From Konateibacter massiliensis (GTDB lineage: Bacteria > Bacillota > Clostridia > Lachnospirales > Lachnospiraceae): DNA of 64,000 bases. The notes beneath the pieces were generated by a model. That model did no database searches. It was given only the letters and a program-made list of their open reading frames with translations, and had not been told where the DNA came from. The stretch is from positions 2,013,931 through 2,077,930 of the forward strand of contig NZ_LT860099.1 in the NCBI RefSeq assembly GCF_900184995.1, in the 5' to 3' direction. The position numbers were made by a program, and so were the translations under genes. Positions 36,267 to 45,689 of the stretch are shown here, one piece after another. Within the stretch, counting starts at the first letter, position 1. Each line of letters starts with the position of its first letter.

Positions 36267-39200
36267 ATGAAAAAACTATTTTCAAGAACAATTGCAGCAT
36301 TACTCACTAGTGCGCTCATATTTACGAGTACAGGGTTCTCGTCATCTGCCACTATTATTGAGGACAATTCTGCAAACGTTGTCACAGAGATTACGACCGA
36401 TGAACAAGAAACAGAGGAGACTGTTTCTACGAATGACATCGAGGAAATCACAACCGATGAAGCAGAAAACGTTTCTGAAAATGATGTTGTGGAAAACACA
36501 ACCGGCGAAACAGAAACCTCTTCTGTAAATGAGGTTGAGCAAAACACATCCGATGAAAAGGAGAGCTCTTCTATGGCTGCTATCAATCCATCCACCACTG
36601 CTTCTGAGCTCAATGAGGCAGCGGATTATACGTGGAAATCCATCACATTCGGACAGTCCACAGACCTGAATTTTCCGTCTAACGTTTTGCCGGAAAAGAT
36701 AGGCACACAGTACGCTGAGGAAACTCAGATCAGTGTCGTTGATTCATCCGTCGAGGGCGCAGAGCCGGAGACAAAAGATGCTGTAGTGATTGAGAGCCGC
36801 GGCGGTAAAATCGCAAACGCACACGACGGCTTAACCTTCTACTACACAACACTTCCGACAAGTAAAAACTTTGTTCTGGAGGCAAAGGTATTTATCAACC
36901 AGTTTGGACCGGAAAACAATTCTGCTCCAAGTAAACAGGAAGCTGTCGGTATCATGGCAAGAGATATACTTGGGGCTGCCAGGCAAGAGCCTATGGCGGA
37001 GGGATATGAGGAACTTCCTGCTGCCTCCAATGTAGCTTCTACAATGGTCATGGCAAATGAGAAAAAAACCAATACAGCTCTCAATATTATGTCTTATCAG
37101 AGAAACGGCGTATTCTATCCATACGGAAATGCTCATATTTCCTACTCAGCAACTCAGTTTGCTCAGATAAACGCAGACAAGTCAAAGACCGTAATTGAAG
37201 ATGTTACACCTGCTGAGGGAGAGAGCTACGACAGCAGCGACTTCTTTACACTTCGTCTGGAACGCACCGATAACGGATTTATCACCACCTACATAGCCTC
37301 TGACGGAACCGAGAAAACCGGAAGTATTGACGATGCAGACAGACTTGCCGTTATCGACGAGGAAAATATGTATGTAGGCTTCTTCTCTTCCAGAAATGCG
37401 AAGGTGACCTACACAGATATTACCCTGACTACATCTAATGCCAACACCGCACCATGCACCTTTACACCGGAGGCATATGCTCTCTCCTTTACCAATATGT
37501 CCGCAGAGAAGACAAGCTCCAGTGATTATACAGTGGCATTTCGGACAAATTTTGACGGTACGGCAGAGATTTTGCAGGACGGCAGCGTAATTGAGGCAGC
37601 CGGAGCTGTGACCGCAGGTGAAATATATGAGCTTCCTACTACTTTAAGCAGCGACACAACGAATTTTGTGATTAATTACAGCTCAAGCAACGGCTCCAAA
37701 ACCGTAGATTTTAACGTGACCAAAAATGAAGCATACCAAAAGGATCTCTATGTCTCCGTGGACGGTACAAGCTCGGGCAGCGGGGATATCGATTCACCGC
37801 TTGATTTGGATACAGCTCTCTCCTATTTATCAGAGGGACACACCATTTATCTTCGCGAAGGAACCTATAATGCCCTCGTCATCCAGGCAACAATGTCGGC
37901 AAGCACTAAAGGAATGAAGAGCTTGACCGCTTATAATGGTGAAAATGTAGTATTCAGTGGAAATTCTTATGTATATGCAAGCTACTGGAATATATCCCAT
38001 ATTTCAATCACCGGCTCAAATTCTGCTGGTCTTCGTGCGAGCGGAAGCGGCAATGTATTTGAATATTGCACCTTCTACGGAAATGAGGATACCGGCTTCC
38101 AGCTTGGTATGGGCTCCGACACAGACCCGCTCACATGGCCGGAAAACAACACAATCCGTTACTGTCTTTCCTATGAAAACGTAGATGCCTCCCAAATCAA
38201 TGCCGATGGCTTTGCCGCTAAACTAGGCGTCGGAAAGGGTAACCTATTTGATTCTTGTATCTCCCATGACAATGCAGACGATGGCTGGGATTTATTCAAT
38301 AAGCTTGGCGATGCCAAAAATGAGCCTGTCACAATACAAAACTGTATCGCTTACAGCAACGGCAACAACGGCTTTAAGCTTGGCGGAGAAGGCTATGCGG
38401 TTGACCATATCATAACTGACTGCCTTGCTTTCCAAAACAATATGGACGGCTTTACCGACAATTTTAATACCGGTGTACTGACTGTCACAAACTGTACCTC
38501 AGTTGACAATAACAGATACAATTATATTTTCCGCTTAAATCCTTATTTGTCTGCAAGCGAGCAAGGAACCTTCACCAACAATATTTCCTATCGCAGCAGC
38601 TATGATGAAGATACAGTAAATGATTATATTTCCGGCAACATTGTCAACTCCTACTTCTTCGATGAAGGAAATAATACCATTACTGCAAACGATTTCATAA
38701 GTACAACGGCTCCTGAGTCATACGAGAGAAACGCGGACGGAACCATTAACTACGGTGATTTTATGCGCCCGACTACCGCAAGCTTCCTTGCAAACAGCGG
38801 CATTTCCCATGCTTCCTATATTGGCGCAATTCCACCTGTTTCTACTCCTGCACAGTTAGTGACCAAAATCAGTTTAGACAAGACACAGGCTTCCTTAAAA
38901 ATCGGTGAAACCGTTGCATTGAAGGCAAGTGTTGAGCCTGCAAACGCTACAAACTCTGCATTGACATGGACCTCCTCCAACACCGGTGTTGCTTCAGTCG
39001 ATTCCACCGGTCTGGTAAAGGCTCTGTCAGCAGGAACTGCGGTTATCAGTGCCGCTTCAACTGACGGAAGCAACATTACGGCTGCTTGTGCAATTACTGT
39101 TTTACCGGATGTCGTTGGGGTTTCGTCAATTACGCTTACCAAAACTAAAACCGCAATTGCAAAAGGCTCCAGCGAGACTTTATCCGCTTCTGTTTTACCT

Positions 39201-39881
39201 GAAAATGCTACGGATACTTCCGTTACTTGGAGTTCCAGCAACACAAAGGTTGCAACGGTAGACCAAAACGGCAAGGTGACCGGCAAAGCGTATGGAACGG
39301 CTGTTATCAAAGCAGCTTCTGTCAGCAACCCAAGCATTACTGCTTCCTGCAGCGTAACGGTAGGCTATAAGATTACTTATTCCTTAAACAAAGGAGCGAA
39401 TAACAGCAAAAATCCGGCTGCTTATTACAAGCAAAAGGTAACGCTGTCTGAGCCGACAAGAAAAGGCTATCTATTTAAAGGCTGGTACACAGACAGTAAG
39501 TTTAAAACAAAGATAACCTCCATCTCAAAAAGCAGTACAAAGAATTACAAGCTGTACGCAAAATGGGAAAAGGTATCAAAACCTGCTGCACCTGCAATAA
39601 AAGCAGCGACAAACAGCAGTGCAAAGAAAATGAAAATTACATTGAAAAGTTCAATTTCCGGTGCAAAGGGATATGAAATAACCTATGCAACAGATAAGAA
39701 ATTTACAAAAAACACGAGCACTGCTACGATTTCAAAAGCCTCCACTTTGTCAAAGACAATTTCAAAGCTGACAAAGGGCAGCACCTATTATGTCAAAGTT
39801 CGGGCATATACGGTTGATTCTGAGGGCAATAAGATTTATGGAAAATATAGCAAAACCGTCAGTGTAAAAATCAGAAAATAA
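36267..39881 (+). CDS. secreted pectate lyase, PL9 type, with Ig-like, B-repeat and fibronectin domains
   Basis: Protein of 1204 residues and the only exported degradative enzyme here. The signal peptide is about 1-28 (KKLFSRTIAALLTSALIFTSTGFSSSA). Residues 30-105 hold about four acidic repeats of roughly 17 residues. Residues about 110-400 are a beta-rich region without clear family, and 400-488 are Ig-like. Residues about 490-850 are the right-handed beta-helix of PL9 (DLYVSVDGTSSGSG; NADGFAAKLG; NADDGWDLF; NGFKLGG), which binds calcium and cleaves polygalacturonate by beta-elimination. Then come two BIG2 domains (863-1033), a Listeria-Bacteroides repeat (1034-1100) and a fibronectin-like end. 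No LPXTG anchor. GGGGG precedes the ATG. Confidence 0.9.
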   Translation: MKKLFSRTIAALLTSALIFTSTGFSSSATIIEDNSANVVTEITTDEQETEETVSTNDIEEITTDEAENVSENDVVENTTGETETSSVNEVEQNTSDEKESSSMAAINPSTTASELNEAADYTWKSITFGQSTDLNFPSNVLPEKIGTQYAEETQISVVDSSVEGAEPETKDAVVIESRGGKIANAHDGLTFYYTTLPTSKNFVLEAKVFINQFGPENNSAPSKQEAVGIMARDILGAARQEPMAEGYEELPAASNVASTMVMANEKKTNTALNIMSYQRNGVFYPYGNAHISYSATQFAQINADKSKTVIEDVTPAEGESYDSSDFFTLRLERTDNGFITTYIASDGTEKTGSIDDADRLAVIDEENMYVGFFSSRNAKVTYTDITLTTSNANTAPCTFTPEAYALSFTNMSAEKTSSSDYTVAFRTNFDGTAEILQDGSVIEAAGAVTAGEIYELPTTLSSDTTNFVINYSSSNGSKTVDFNVTKNEAYQKDLYVSVDGTSSGSGDIDSPLDLDTALSYLSEGHTIYLREGTYNALVIQATMSASTKGMKSLTAYNGENVVFSGNSYVYASYWNISHISITGSNSAGLRASGSGNVFEYCTFYGNEDTGFQLGMGSDTDPLTWPENNTIRYCLSYENVDASQINADGFAAKLGVGKGNLFDSCISHDNADDGWDLFNKLGDAKNEPVTIQNCIAYSNGNNGFKLGGEGYAVDHIITDCLAFQNNMDGFTDNFNTGVLTVTNCTSVDNNRYNYIFRLNPYLSASEQGTFTNNISYRSSYDEDTVNDYISGNIVNSYFFDEGNNTITANDFISTTAPESYERNADGTINYGDFMRPTTASFLANSGISHASYIGAIPPVSTPAQLVTKISLDKTQASLKIGETVALKASVEPANATNSALTWTSSNTGVASVDSTGLVKALSAGTAVISAASTDGSNITAACAITVLPDVVGVSSITLTKTKTAIAKGSSETLSASVLPENATDTSVTWSSSNTKVATVDQNGKVTGKAYGTAVIKAASVSNPSITASCSVTVGYKITYSLNKGANNSKNPAAYYKQKVTLSEPTRKGYLFKGWYTDSKFKTKITSISKSSTKNYKLYAKWEKVSKPAAPAIKAATNSSAKKMKITLKSSISGAKGYEITYATDKKFTKNTSTATISKASTLSKTISKLTKGSTYYVKVRAYTVDSEGNKIYGKYSKTVSVKIRK

Positions 39882-39905
39882 AAAAGTTCTATAATCTTCT
39901 ATTTC

Positions 39906-39972
39906 TATAGCCCTCACAGCAAAAGGACGTATTTTCTATTTTTTAAAAATACGTCCTTGCCGTGAGGGCTAT
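39906..39972. terminator. bidirectional terminator between PL9 and GH2
   Basis: A stem of about 27 bp runs from ATAGCCCTCAC through GGACGTATTTT to the complementary right arm, with a small internal bulge and an A/T-rich loop. It lies between two convergent genes. Confidence 0.7.
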
Positions 39973-39996
39973 TAGTTTCCTATACATTTTTCACTT

Positions 39997-42900
39997 TTAA
40001 AACTCGAGCGTAAATGTCATAGATAGTTTTTCGTTATTCACCTGATATTTTTCAATCAGCCGAGGCCCGCAGCTATTCGAGCCGCAACCGGACATGTAGC
40101 CATCCAGACAGAGTACTGTATAGGGGGACTTCTCCAGTTCAAAATTGTGAGCTTTGGCAGCCAACTCCTCTTGTGTGTAGCAGGAAGCATTGAAACTAAA
40201 CTCGGAGCCGGATACGAGCAGACAGCTTCCCTCTTCTGATGATACGGCTAAGCCGGTGCATCCAAAGTGGCTGCCATTCTCCTGTGGCCGAATATAATCC
40301 TCATGCAGATTATCCACAGATGCGGTAAACAAATCCACATAAGCATCTCGGTGCTTGTCCACATAGCTCTCTTGAGGCCCAAATCCAAAATAGGTTACTC
40401 TGTCATAAGAGGCAGGCAGAAATAGGCGCAGACCAAACCGAGGCAGAAACGGAAGCTTCTCCAGAGGTTTCCTGGCAAATTGAGGCTTTAAGGAGGAGCG
40501 GTCGCCGTCTACCTCAACGGTAATAGTACCGTCAGGCATCACGTTCCACATCATCTGCCCTGTGATGATGCGCTGCAAAGAAACTGCATACAGGGAATAA
40601 TGCGACGTAATGACTGTCACTTCTTCCTTTTGTTCCCAGCCTGTCTCGTAGACTTTTATTCTGGCTCTGTCATAACCCGCGGCTTCCCACTCCGGTCGAA
40701 CGTTTCGATCATTATCCATAGGGGCACGCCACACATTCAGCTCAATCGGCTTCATAATAAGGCTGTTACCGTTTCTGACCAGAGCGGAAAAAGTCCCCTT
40801 CCATTTGTCAAAAACATAGCGAAACTGTGTTCCTGTAAGAACAATCAGATTTTCCAACTCCGTCACCACCACTTCACTCTCTGTACAGGCGGCTGTAAAT
40901 CCTGCTGCCTTTGCTACGACGGCTTTTGCACTCTCCGAATTTCTGCATACGGTCAACTGGTCATGACCGGCTTCATGCCCTGCAAACGTAAGAAGCTCAT
41001 CATATTTTTGAATATAGTGCAGATGAATAAAAGTATTTTTAGAAGCATGGATACTCTCGGGAAGGCATACCTGAACACTTTTCTTTGCCGGGCAATCCAC
41101 CTCTTCCAGCTCTCCCGATGCAAGCACTTCTCCGTCCGTGACAATCTCATAGGCAACAGTGTACCTGTCTTTAATATTGGTGTAATCCATTTTGTTATCC
41201 AGCTCCACAATCCCCTGAGCCGCATCTATCAGAGCGGCGCGGATAGGACGGGCTACATTTTTGTATTCCAGAAGTCCGGTGTGAGGTCGTCTGTCCGGAT
41301 AAACCAGACCATCCATACAGAAATTGCCGTCATGGATCTCTTCCTTCCAGTCCCCTCCGTAGAAAAACTTATCCTTTCCCTCTATTGTCTTACCCATGAA
41401 GACAGAATGATCACACCACTCCCACACATAACCGCCGATATAGCCGTCATACTGATACATCCTTTGGAAGTACTCCTCCAAATCTCCCGGACCGTTTCCC
41501 ATTGCATGACAATACTCCACCTCAATAAAAGGCTGCTTGCCCTTCTGGGTGCAGAAGTAATCGATAAACTCCACCGGAACATACATGCGGGAATGCACAT
41601 CAATATTGGACACATCTTTTACATACTCCGAATCCTCCATCTCCCAGATACTATTCTCATAGCTCAGTACCCGATTGGGATCGTAGGATTTAATCCATGT
41701 AGATGCTTTTTCCAGACTTGGACCATATCCGCTTTCGTTTCCCATTGACCATGAAAAGACACTCGCGCAATTTTTGTCCCTGTGAACCAGATGCTGGATA
41801 CGATCTAGCACGGCTTTTTCATAGGAAGGCTCTCTCATAAGCAAACCATAGGTTTTATCATATCCTACCTCTGCAATATCCTCCCTTCTGGTCCCACGCC
41901 CGTAGATAAAATTGGTCCCGTGGGATTCCAAATCCGCCTCATCCATCACATAGAAGCCGTATCTGTCATACATTTGGGCAGCCCACGGAGCATTCGGGTA
42001 ATGGCTGGTACGAATGCCATTGATATTATGTTCCTTCATCAGCTTCAAATCCTGCATAAGCTGTTCTCTGGTGATAGCAGCTCCCGTGTAAGGATTGCTA
42101 TCGTGTCGGTTGGTACCCTTGATTTTGAAGTTTACTCCATTTATATAGATTACATTATCCCGTATGTCAATCCGGCGAATCCCCACTTTCTGGGCGATGG
42201 TTTCTTCCCCTGTCTCCAGAACAAGAGTATATAAGACAGGGTGTTCCGCGTTCCATAAATCCGGCGAATCCACCGGAAAACTTACCCTTCCCGCAGTAAT
42301 TTCCTTTTCCGACAGAAGCGTTCCGCAAGGAGCATACAAGCGGGCTTTTACAGCCGGGCTGCCGCAAAATTCCAAATCCGCTCTTACCACTGCATGTGTA
42401 AAATCCTCGGACACATCAGTATGCACAAAATAATCACGAATATGATTTTTCGGACGAAGCAGCAAATATACATCCCGAAAAATTCCCGAAAAACGCAGCT
42501 TGTCCTGATCCTCCAGATATGTTCCGTCACACCATTTCAATACGATAACAGTCAGCCGGTTACTTCCTGCCTGTACCTTGTCTGTAATGTCGAACTCGCT
42601 CCCGGAATGGGAAATCTGGCTGTAACCTGCAAACTCCCCATTTACCCATACATAGTAGCAGGAGTCCACACCTTCAAAGTTCAGATAGACATTACAAGCT
42701 GCATCCTTTTTTGCAAGGAAGAATTCCTTTATATAGACACCGGTAGGGTTCTCGTCCGGCACATAAGGCGGGTCAAAGGGGATGGGATATCGGTTATTGA
42801 TGTATTGATTCCTATCATACCCCAAAATCTGCCAGCAACTTGGAACCGGGATGGTATCATAACTGTCGGTGGCAGCGTCCGCCTCTATACAGCTCTCCGG

Positions 42901-43092
42901 TACATCGTGCCAGCTCTCATAATATTTAAATTTCCAGTCATCTCCGTTTAAATTGACAGCACGGGATGTAGTAAGCATATCTGCCTCCATCGCCTCATTC
43001 TCATCGTTACATGGAACATAGTAGGCGCGTAGGGGCTCAGTTTTGATGTGCAGAGCATGAGGGTCCTGAAAATAGTTTGGTAATCTCATCAT
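39997..43092 (-). CDS. beta-galactosidase, glycoside hydrolase family 2
   Basis: Enzyme of 1031 residues, the usual length of LacZ-type GH2. The sugar-binding N-terminal domain has SCWQILGYDRNQYINNRYPIPFDPPYVPDENPTG. The barrel holds INGVNFKIKGTNRHDSNPYTGA, then SMGNESGYGPS (acid/base Glu) and EVEYCHAMGNGPG (nucleophile Glu). A Bgal small-chain domain closes it. No signal peptide. In this locus it probably removes galactose from galactan side chains of rhamnogalacturonan I. AGGAGG is 4 bp before the first ATG and 7 bp before the second, adjacent ATG; the latter (43089) may be the real start. Confidence 0.93.
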   Translation of the reverse strand: MMRLPNYFQDPHALHIKTEPLRAYYVPCNDENEAMEADMLTTSRAVNLNGDDWKFKYYESWHDVPESCIEADAATDSYDTIPVPSCWQILGYDRNQYINNRYPIPFDPPYVPDENPTGVYIKEFFLAKKDAACNVYLNFEGVDSCYYVWVNGEFAGYSQISHSGSEFDITDKVQAGSNRLTVIVLKWCDGTYLEDQDKLRFSGIFRDVYLLLRPKNHIRDYFVHTDVSEDFTHAVVRADLEFCGSPAVKARLYAPCGTLLSEKEITAGRVSFPVDSPDLWNAEHPVLYTLVLETGEETIAQKVGIRRIDIRDNVIYINGVNFKIKGTNRHDSNPYTGAAITREQLMQDLKLMKEHNINGIRTSHYPNAPWAAQMYDRYGFYVMDEADLESHGTNFIYGRGTRREDIAEVGYDKTYGLLMREPSYEKAVLDRIQHLVHRDKNCASVFSWSMGNESGYGPSLEKASTWIKSYDPNRVLSYENSIWEMEDSEYVKDVSNIDVHSRMYVPVEFIDYFCTQKGKQPFIEVEYCHAMGNGPGDLEEYFQRMYQYDGYIGGYVWEWCDHSVFMGKTIEGKDKFFYGGDWKEEIHDGNFCMDGLVYPDRRPHTGLLEYKNVARPIRAALIDAAQGIVELDNKMDYTNIKDRYTVAYEIVTDGEVLASGELEEVDCPAKKSVQVCLPESIHASKNTFIHLHYIQKYDELLTFAGHEAGHDQLTVCRNSESAKAVVAKAAGFTAACTESEVVVTELENLIVLTGTQFRYVFDKWKGTFSALVRNGNSLIMKPIELNVWRAPMDNDRNVRPEWEAAGYDRARIKVYETGWEQKEEVTVITSHYSLYAVSLQRIITGQMMWNVMPDGTITVEVDGDRSSLKPQFARKPLEKLPFLPRFGLRLFLPASYDRVTYFGFGPQESYVDKHRDAYVDLFTASVDNLHEDYIRPQENGSHFGCTGLAVSSEEGSCLLVSGSEFSFNASCYTQEELAAKAHNFELEKSPYTVLCLDGYMSGCGSNSCGPRLIEKYQVNNEKLSMTFTLEF

Positions 43093-43123
43093 TGTACCTC
43101 CTTTAAGGATAATATTTTAATAC

Positions 43124-43158
43124 TTGAATAGATTTTATACAGAATGATATAATCATTC
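43124..43158. promoter_or_regulatory. promoter and palindromic operator between GH2 and AraC
   Basis: GAATGATATAATCATTC (43142-43158) is a perfect 17-bp palindrome. Its centre includes TATAAT (43148-43153), which with TTGAAT (43124-43129, 18-bp spacer) forms the plus-strand promoter of the AraC gene. A protein bound there would block that promoter and lie upstream of GH2. Confidence 0.5.
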
Positions 43159-43231
43159 CATAACAGTATTATTGATTCTATGGTTATTTTACGATTACTT
43201 TAAGTATTTGGATAAATGGGAAGGTCATTAT

Positions 43232-44089
43232 ATGGATTATTTAATAAGAAAAGAAATATCACCTAAAGATTTTAATCCTGATTTGGTGGATTGCAGAATG
43301 TATATAAGCTCACCTTCTATAAAAAAAGGCAGTAGATTAAAGCAACGAACCGTTCATCATTACGAGTTTGAACTTATTTTGGAATCAGAGGGGACCATTT
43401 TCCTTGACAATAAGCTTGTTCCGGTCGTGGCGGGGGATATTGTTTTTAAAAAACCCGGTCAAATAACATATGGTATCGCACCGCTCAGAAGCATATTAGT
43501 TTTTTTCGATGATACAAAAGATTTCAATCCCGCTCCAGAGCGTCATGGATTATCTGTCACACCCGTTTTGGATAGTATTTCTCCTGTCTGCCACCTTGAA
43601 CCAAGGGAAGCCTACCAGCAATTATTTCACAATATATTAAATGAACACGTCAATGCAGCATATGCCTCGCCTTTGCTGATAAAGTCTTATTTGCTTCAGT
43701 TAGTCTATAACCTTTATTTTTGGACAATCGAATTATCCAATAGGGCAGTACAAGCAGAATCGCCTTATTATGTGAAGTTAAAAAAAGTGATAAACTATAT
43801 TCAAAATAATTATTCGTCCAAAATTGAATTAAAAACTTTATCAAATCTTGTCGAGCTAAGTCCGAATTACTTTCATAAGATATTTACTCAGGTAATGGAT
43901 ATGACGCCCGGTGAGTACATGAGTAAAGTAAGATTAGATATGGCAAGAAAATTTTTAGTGGAAACAAAATTTACGATACAAGAAGTCGCTGAAAGATGTG
44001 GTTTTGAAAACTCCTCCTATTTCAGCGAAGTATTTAAAAAAGCTTATCGCTTATCTCCCAGAGATTTCAGGAAAAAGTACACAATGTGA
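43232..44089 (+). CDS. AraC family transcriptional regulator
   Basis: Regulator of 285 residues. The N-terminal cupin (TVHHYEFELILESEGTIFLDNKLVPVVAGDIVFKKPGQ) is followed by the AraC helix-turn-helix pair (IELKTLSNLVELSPNYFHKIFTQVMDMTPGEYMSKVRLDMARKFLVETKFTIQEVAERCGFENSSYFSEVFKKAYRLSPRDFRKKY). The frame is open from 43172, but only ATG 43232 has a ribosome-site-like AAGG 8-9 bp upstream. Divergent from GH2 and probably its regulator. Confidence 0.85.
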   Translation: MDYLIRKEISPKDFNPDLVDCRMYISSPSIKKGSRLKQRTVHHYEFELILESEGTIFLDNKLVPVVAGDIVFKKPGQITYGIAPLRSILVFFDDTKDFNPAPERHGLSVTPVLDSISPVCHLEPREAYQQLFHNILNEHVNAAYASPLLIKSYLLQLVYNLYFWTIELSNRAVQAESPYYVKLKKVINYIQNNYSSKIELKTLSNLVELSPNYFHKIFTQVMDMTPGEYMSKVRLDMARKFLVETKFTIQEVAERCGFENSSYFSEVFKKAYRLSPRDFRKKYTM

Positions 44090-44106
44090 TTTCCTATCAC
44101 ACAAAA

Positions 44107-44165
44107 AAAAGCTATGATACAAGCCCCCCTTCAAATAGAAGGCTGCTTGTATCATAGCTTTTGTT
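44107..44165. terminator. bidirectional terminator between AraC and uxaA
   Basis: An 18-bp perfect stem (AAAAGCTATGATACAAGC and complement, 44107-44124 and 44145-44162). On the minus strand it continues into eight T residues, serving uxaB-uxaA; on the plus strand TTTTG serves the AraC gene. Confidence 0.8.
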
Positions 44166-44188
44166 ATATAGAAAACATCTATATTTTC

Positions 44189-45670
44189 TTACAAGGTAAC
44201 ACCCTGCTTAAATATCGCCATATCATGGAAACCTGCCTCTTCCGCCCTTACCTTTTTGCCGGAAGCAACGGCAAGAACGTAGTCAAACAATTCCTGGGAT
44301 AACTGGCTCATATCTTTTCCTTCTATAAGCTCTCCCGCATTAAAGTCAATCCAGTTGCCTTTTTTGTCTGCAAGAGCTGAGTTGCTTGATATTTTTACCG
44401 TCGGAACCGGTGATGCAAACGGAGTTCCTCTTCCCGTTGTAAATAACACGATGTGAGCGCCTGATGCACCGAGTGCCGTCGCTGCTACCAAATCATTTCC
44501 CGGAGCACTTAACAGGTTTAAGCCCTTTTCCTTCACTGTCTCGCCATATTCCAAAACACCCTTAATCAAAGCGCTTCCTGACTTCTGGGTACAGCCGAGG
44601 GACTTATCCTCCAAGGTGGAGATACCACCCTTCTTGTTTCCCGGTGATGGGTTCTCATAGATGGTCTGGTTATGACTTGTAAAATAATTCTTAAAGTTGT
44701 TAATCAAATCCACGGTCTGGTGGAACAATTCCTCATTCGCACAACGGTTCATCAAAATTGTCTCAGCCCCGAACATCTCCGGTACCTCTGTCAGAATTGT
44801 CGTTCCGCCCTTAGAGATAAGGATATCAGAAAATGCTCCTACTGTAGGGTTTGCCGTAATTCCGGAAAGTCCGTCCGAGCCTCCGCACTTCATACCAACC
44901 ACAAGCTCTTTTGCACTGATTTTCTCTCTCTTAAACTGAGATACATAGGAGGCAAGCTCCTCGATCAATATAAGTGAATCCTCGATTTCATCTTCGCTTT
45001 CCTGGGATACGAGGAATTTGACACGTTTCTCGTCGTATTCTCCGATGTATTCCTTCAGTATATCAACGCCACTGTTCTCACAGCCAAGTCCAAGCACCAA
45101 AACACCGCCTGCATTCGGATGGTTGATTAAATCTGCCAAGATTTTTCTTGTATTTTCCTGATCGTCACCCATCTGGGAGCAGCCGTAAGGATGGGGGAAT
45201 GCCACAATTTCTTCCACCGTTCCCTGCACAAGCTTCTGTGCTCTTTTCTCGATGGAGGTAGCAACATTGTTGACACAGCCTACCGTCGGAATAATCCAGA
45301 TTTCATTGCGGACACCGACTTTTCCGTCTGCTCTTCTGTAACCTTCAAAAAATGCCTCTTCTGTCTTTGCTTCCTCTACCAACTGAGGTTGGTAAGTGTA
45401 TTCCAGCACATCTCCGAGTGCCGTTTTTACATTGTGGGTATGAATCCAGGCGCCTTCCTTGATGGCTTCCTTTGCAAAGCCAATTCTGGCACCATATTTT
45501 ATAACCGGTTCATTCTCTGCAATATCCTTGAGAGCGAATTTGTGTCCCTGCATAACATCTTCCAAAAGAGTTACCTTCTGTCCGGCAACATCCAAAACAC
45601 TTCCTTCGGAAAGTGGCTTCAGAGCAACCGCTACACTGTCACTTGGATTAATTTTTATAAATTCCTGCAT
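44189..45670 (-). CDS. uxaA: altronate dehydratase
   Basis: Converts D-altronate to 2-keto-3-deoxygluconate in the galacturonate pathway. The 493 residues have an N-terminal SAF-like domain (about 1-95) and the large UxaA domain starting FFEGYRRADGKVGVRNEIWIIPTVGCVNNVA. Conserved metal-region motifs include AFPHPYGCSQMGDD, GLGCENSGVD, GMKCGGSDGLSGITANP and TGRGTPFASPVPTVKISSN. AGGAGG precedes the ATG. It lies 19 bp after uxaB in the same operon, which ends at the hairpin at 44107-44165. Confidence 0.95.
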   Translation of the reverse strand: MQEFIKINPSDSVAVALKPLSEGSVLDVAGQKVTLLEDVMQGHKFALKDIAENEPVIKYGARIGFAKEAIKEGAWIHTHNVKTALGDVLEYTYQPQLVEEAKTEEAFFEGYRRADGKVGVRNEIWIIPTVGCVNNVATSIEKRAQKLVQGTVEEIVAFPHPYGCSQMGDDQENTRKILADLINHPNAGGVLVLGLGCENSGVDILKEYIGEYDEKRVKFLVSQESEDEIEDSLILIEELASYVSQFKREKISAKELVVGMKCGGSDGLSGITANPTVGAFSDILISKGGTTILTEVPEMFGAETILMNRCANEELFHQTVDLINNFKNYFTSHNQTIYENPSPGNKKGGISTLEDKSLGCTQKSGSALIKGVLEYGETVKEKGLNLLSAPGNDLVAATALGASGAHIVLFTTGRGTPFASPVPTVKISSNSALADKKGNWIDFNAGELIEGKDMSQLSQELFDYVLAVASGKKVRAEEAGFHDMAIFKQGVTL

Positions 45671-45689
45671 AACGAATCTCCTCCTTTTC

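Noticed and set aside
36360-36590. CRISPR-like or DNA tandem repeat in the pectate lyase 5' end
   Set aside because: The repetition is at protein level with diverged codons and lies inside a coding frame; there are no regular spacers.
38816-39337. 173-codon open frame on the minus strand
   Set aside because: It mirrors the two BIG2 repeats of the pectate lyase; its own Val/Pro-rich repeats simply reflect the repeated coding strand.
40600-41748. 382-codon open frame on the plus strand
   Set aside because: It is antisense to GH2, has no ribosome site and no recognisable protein character, while the GH2 frame has full family motifs.
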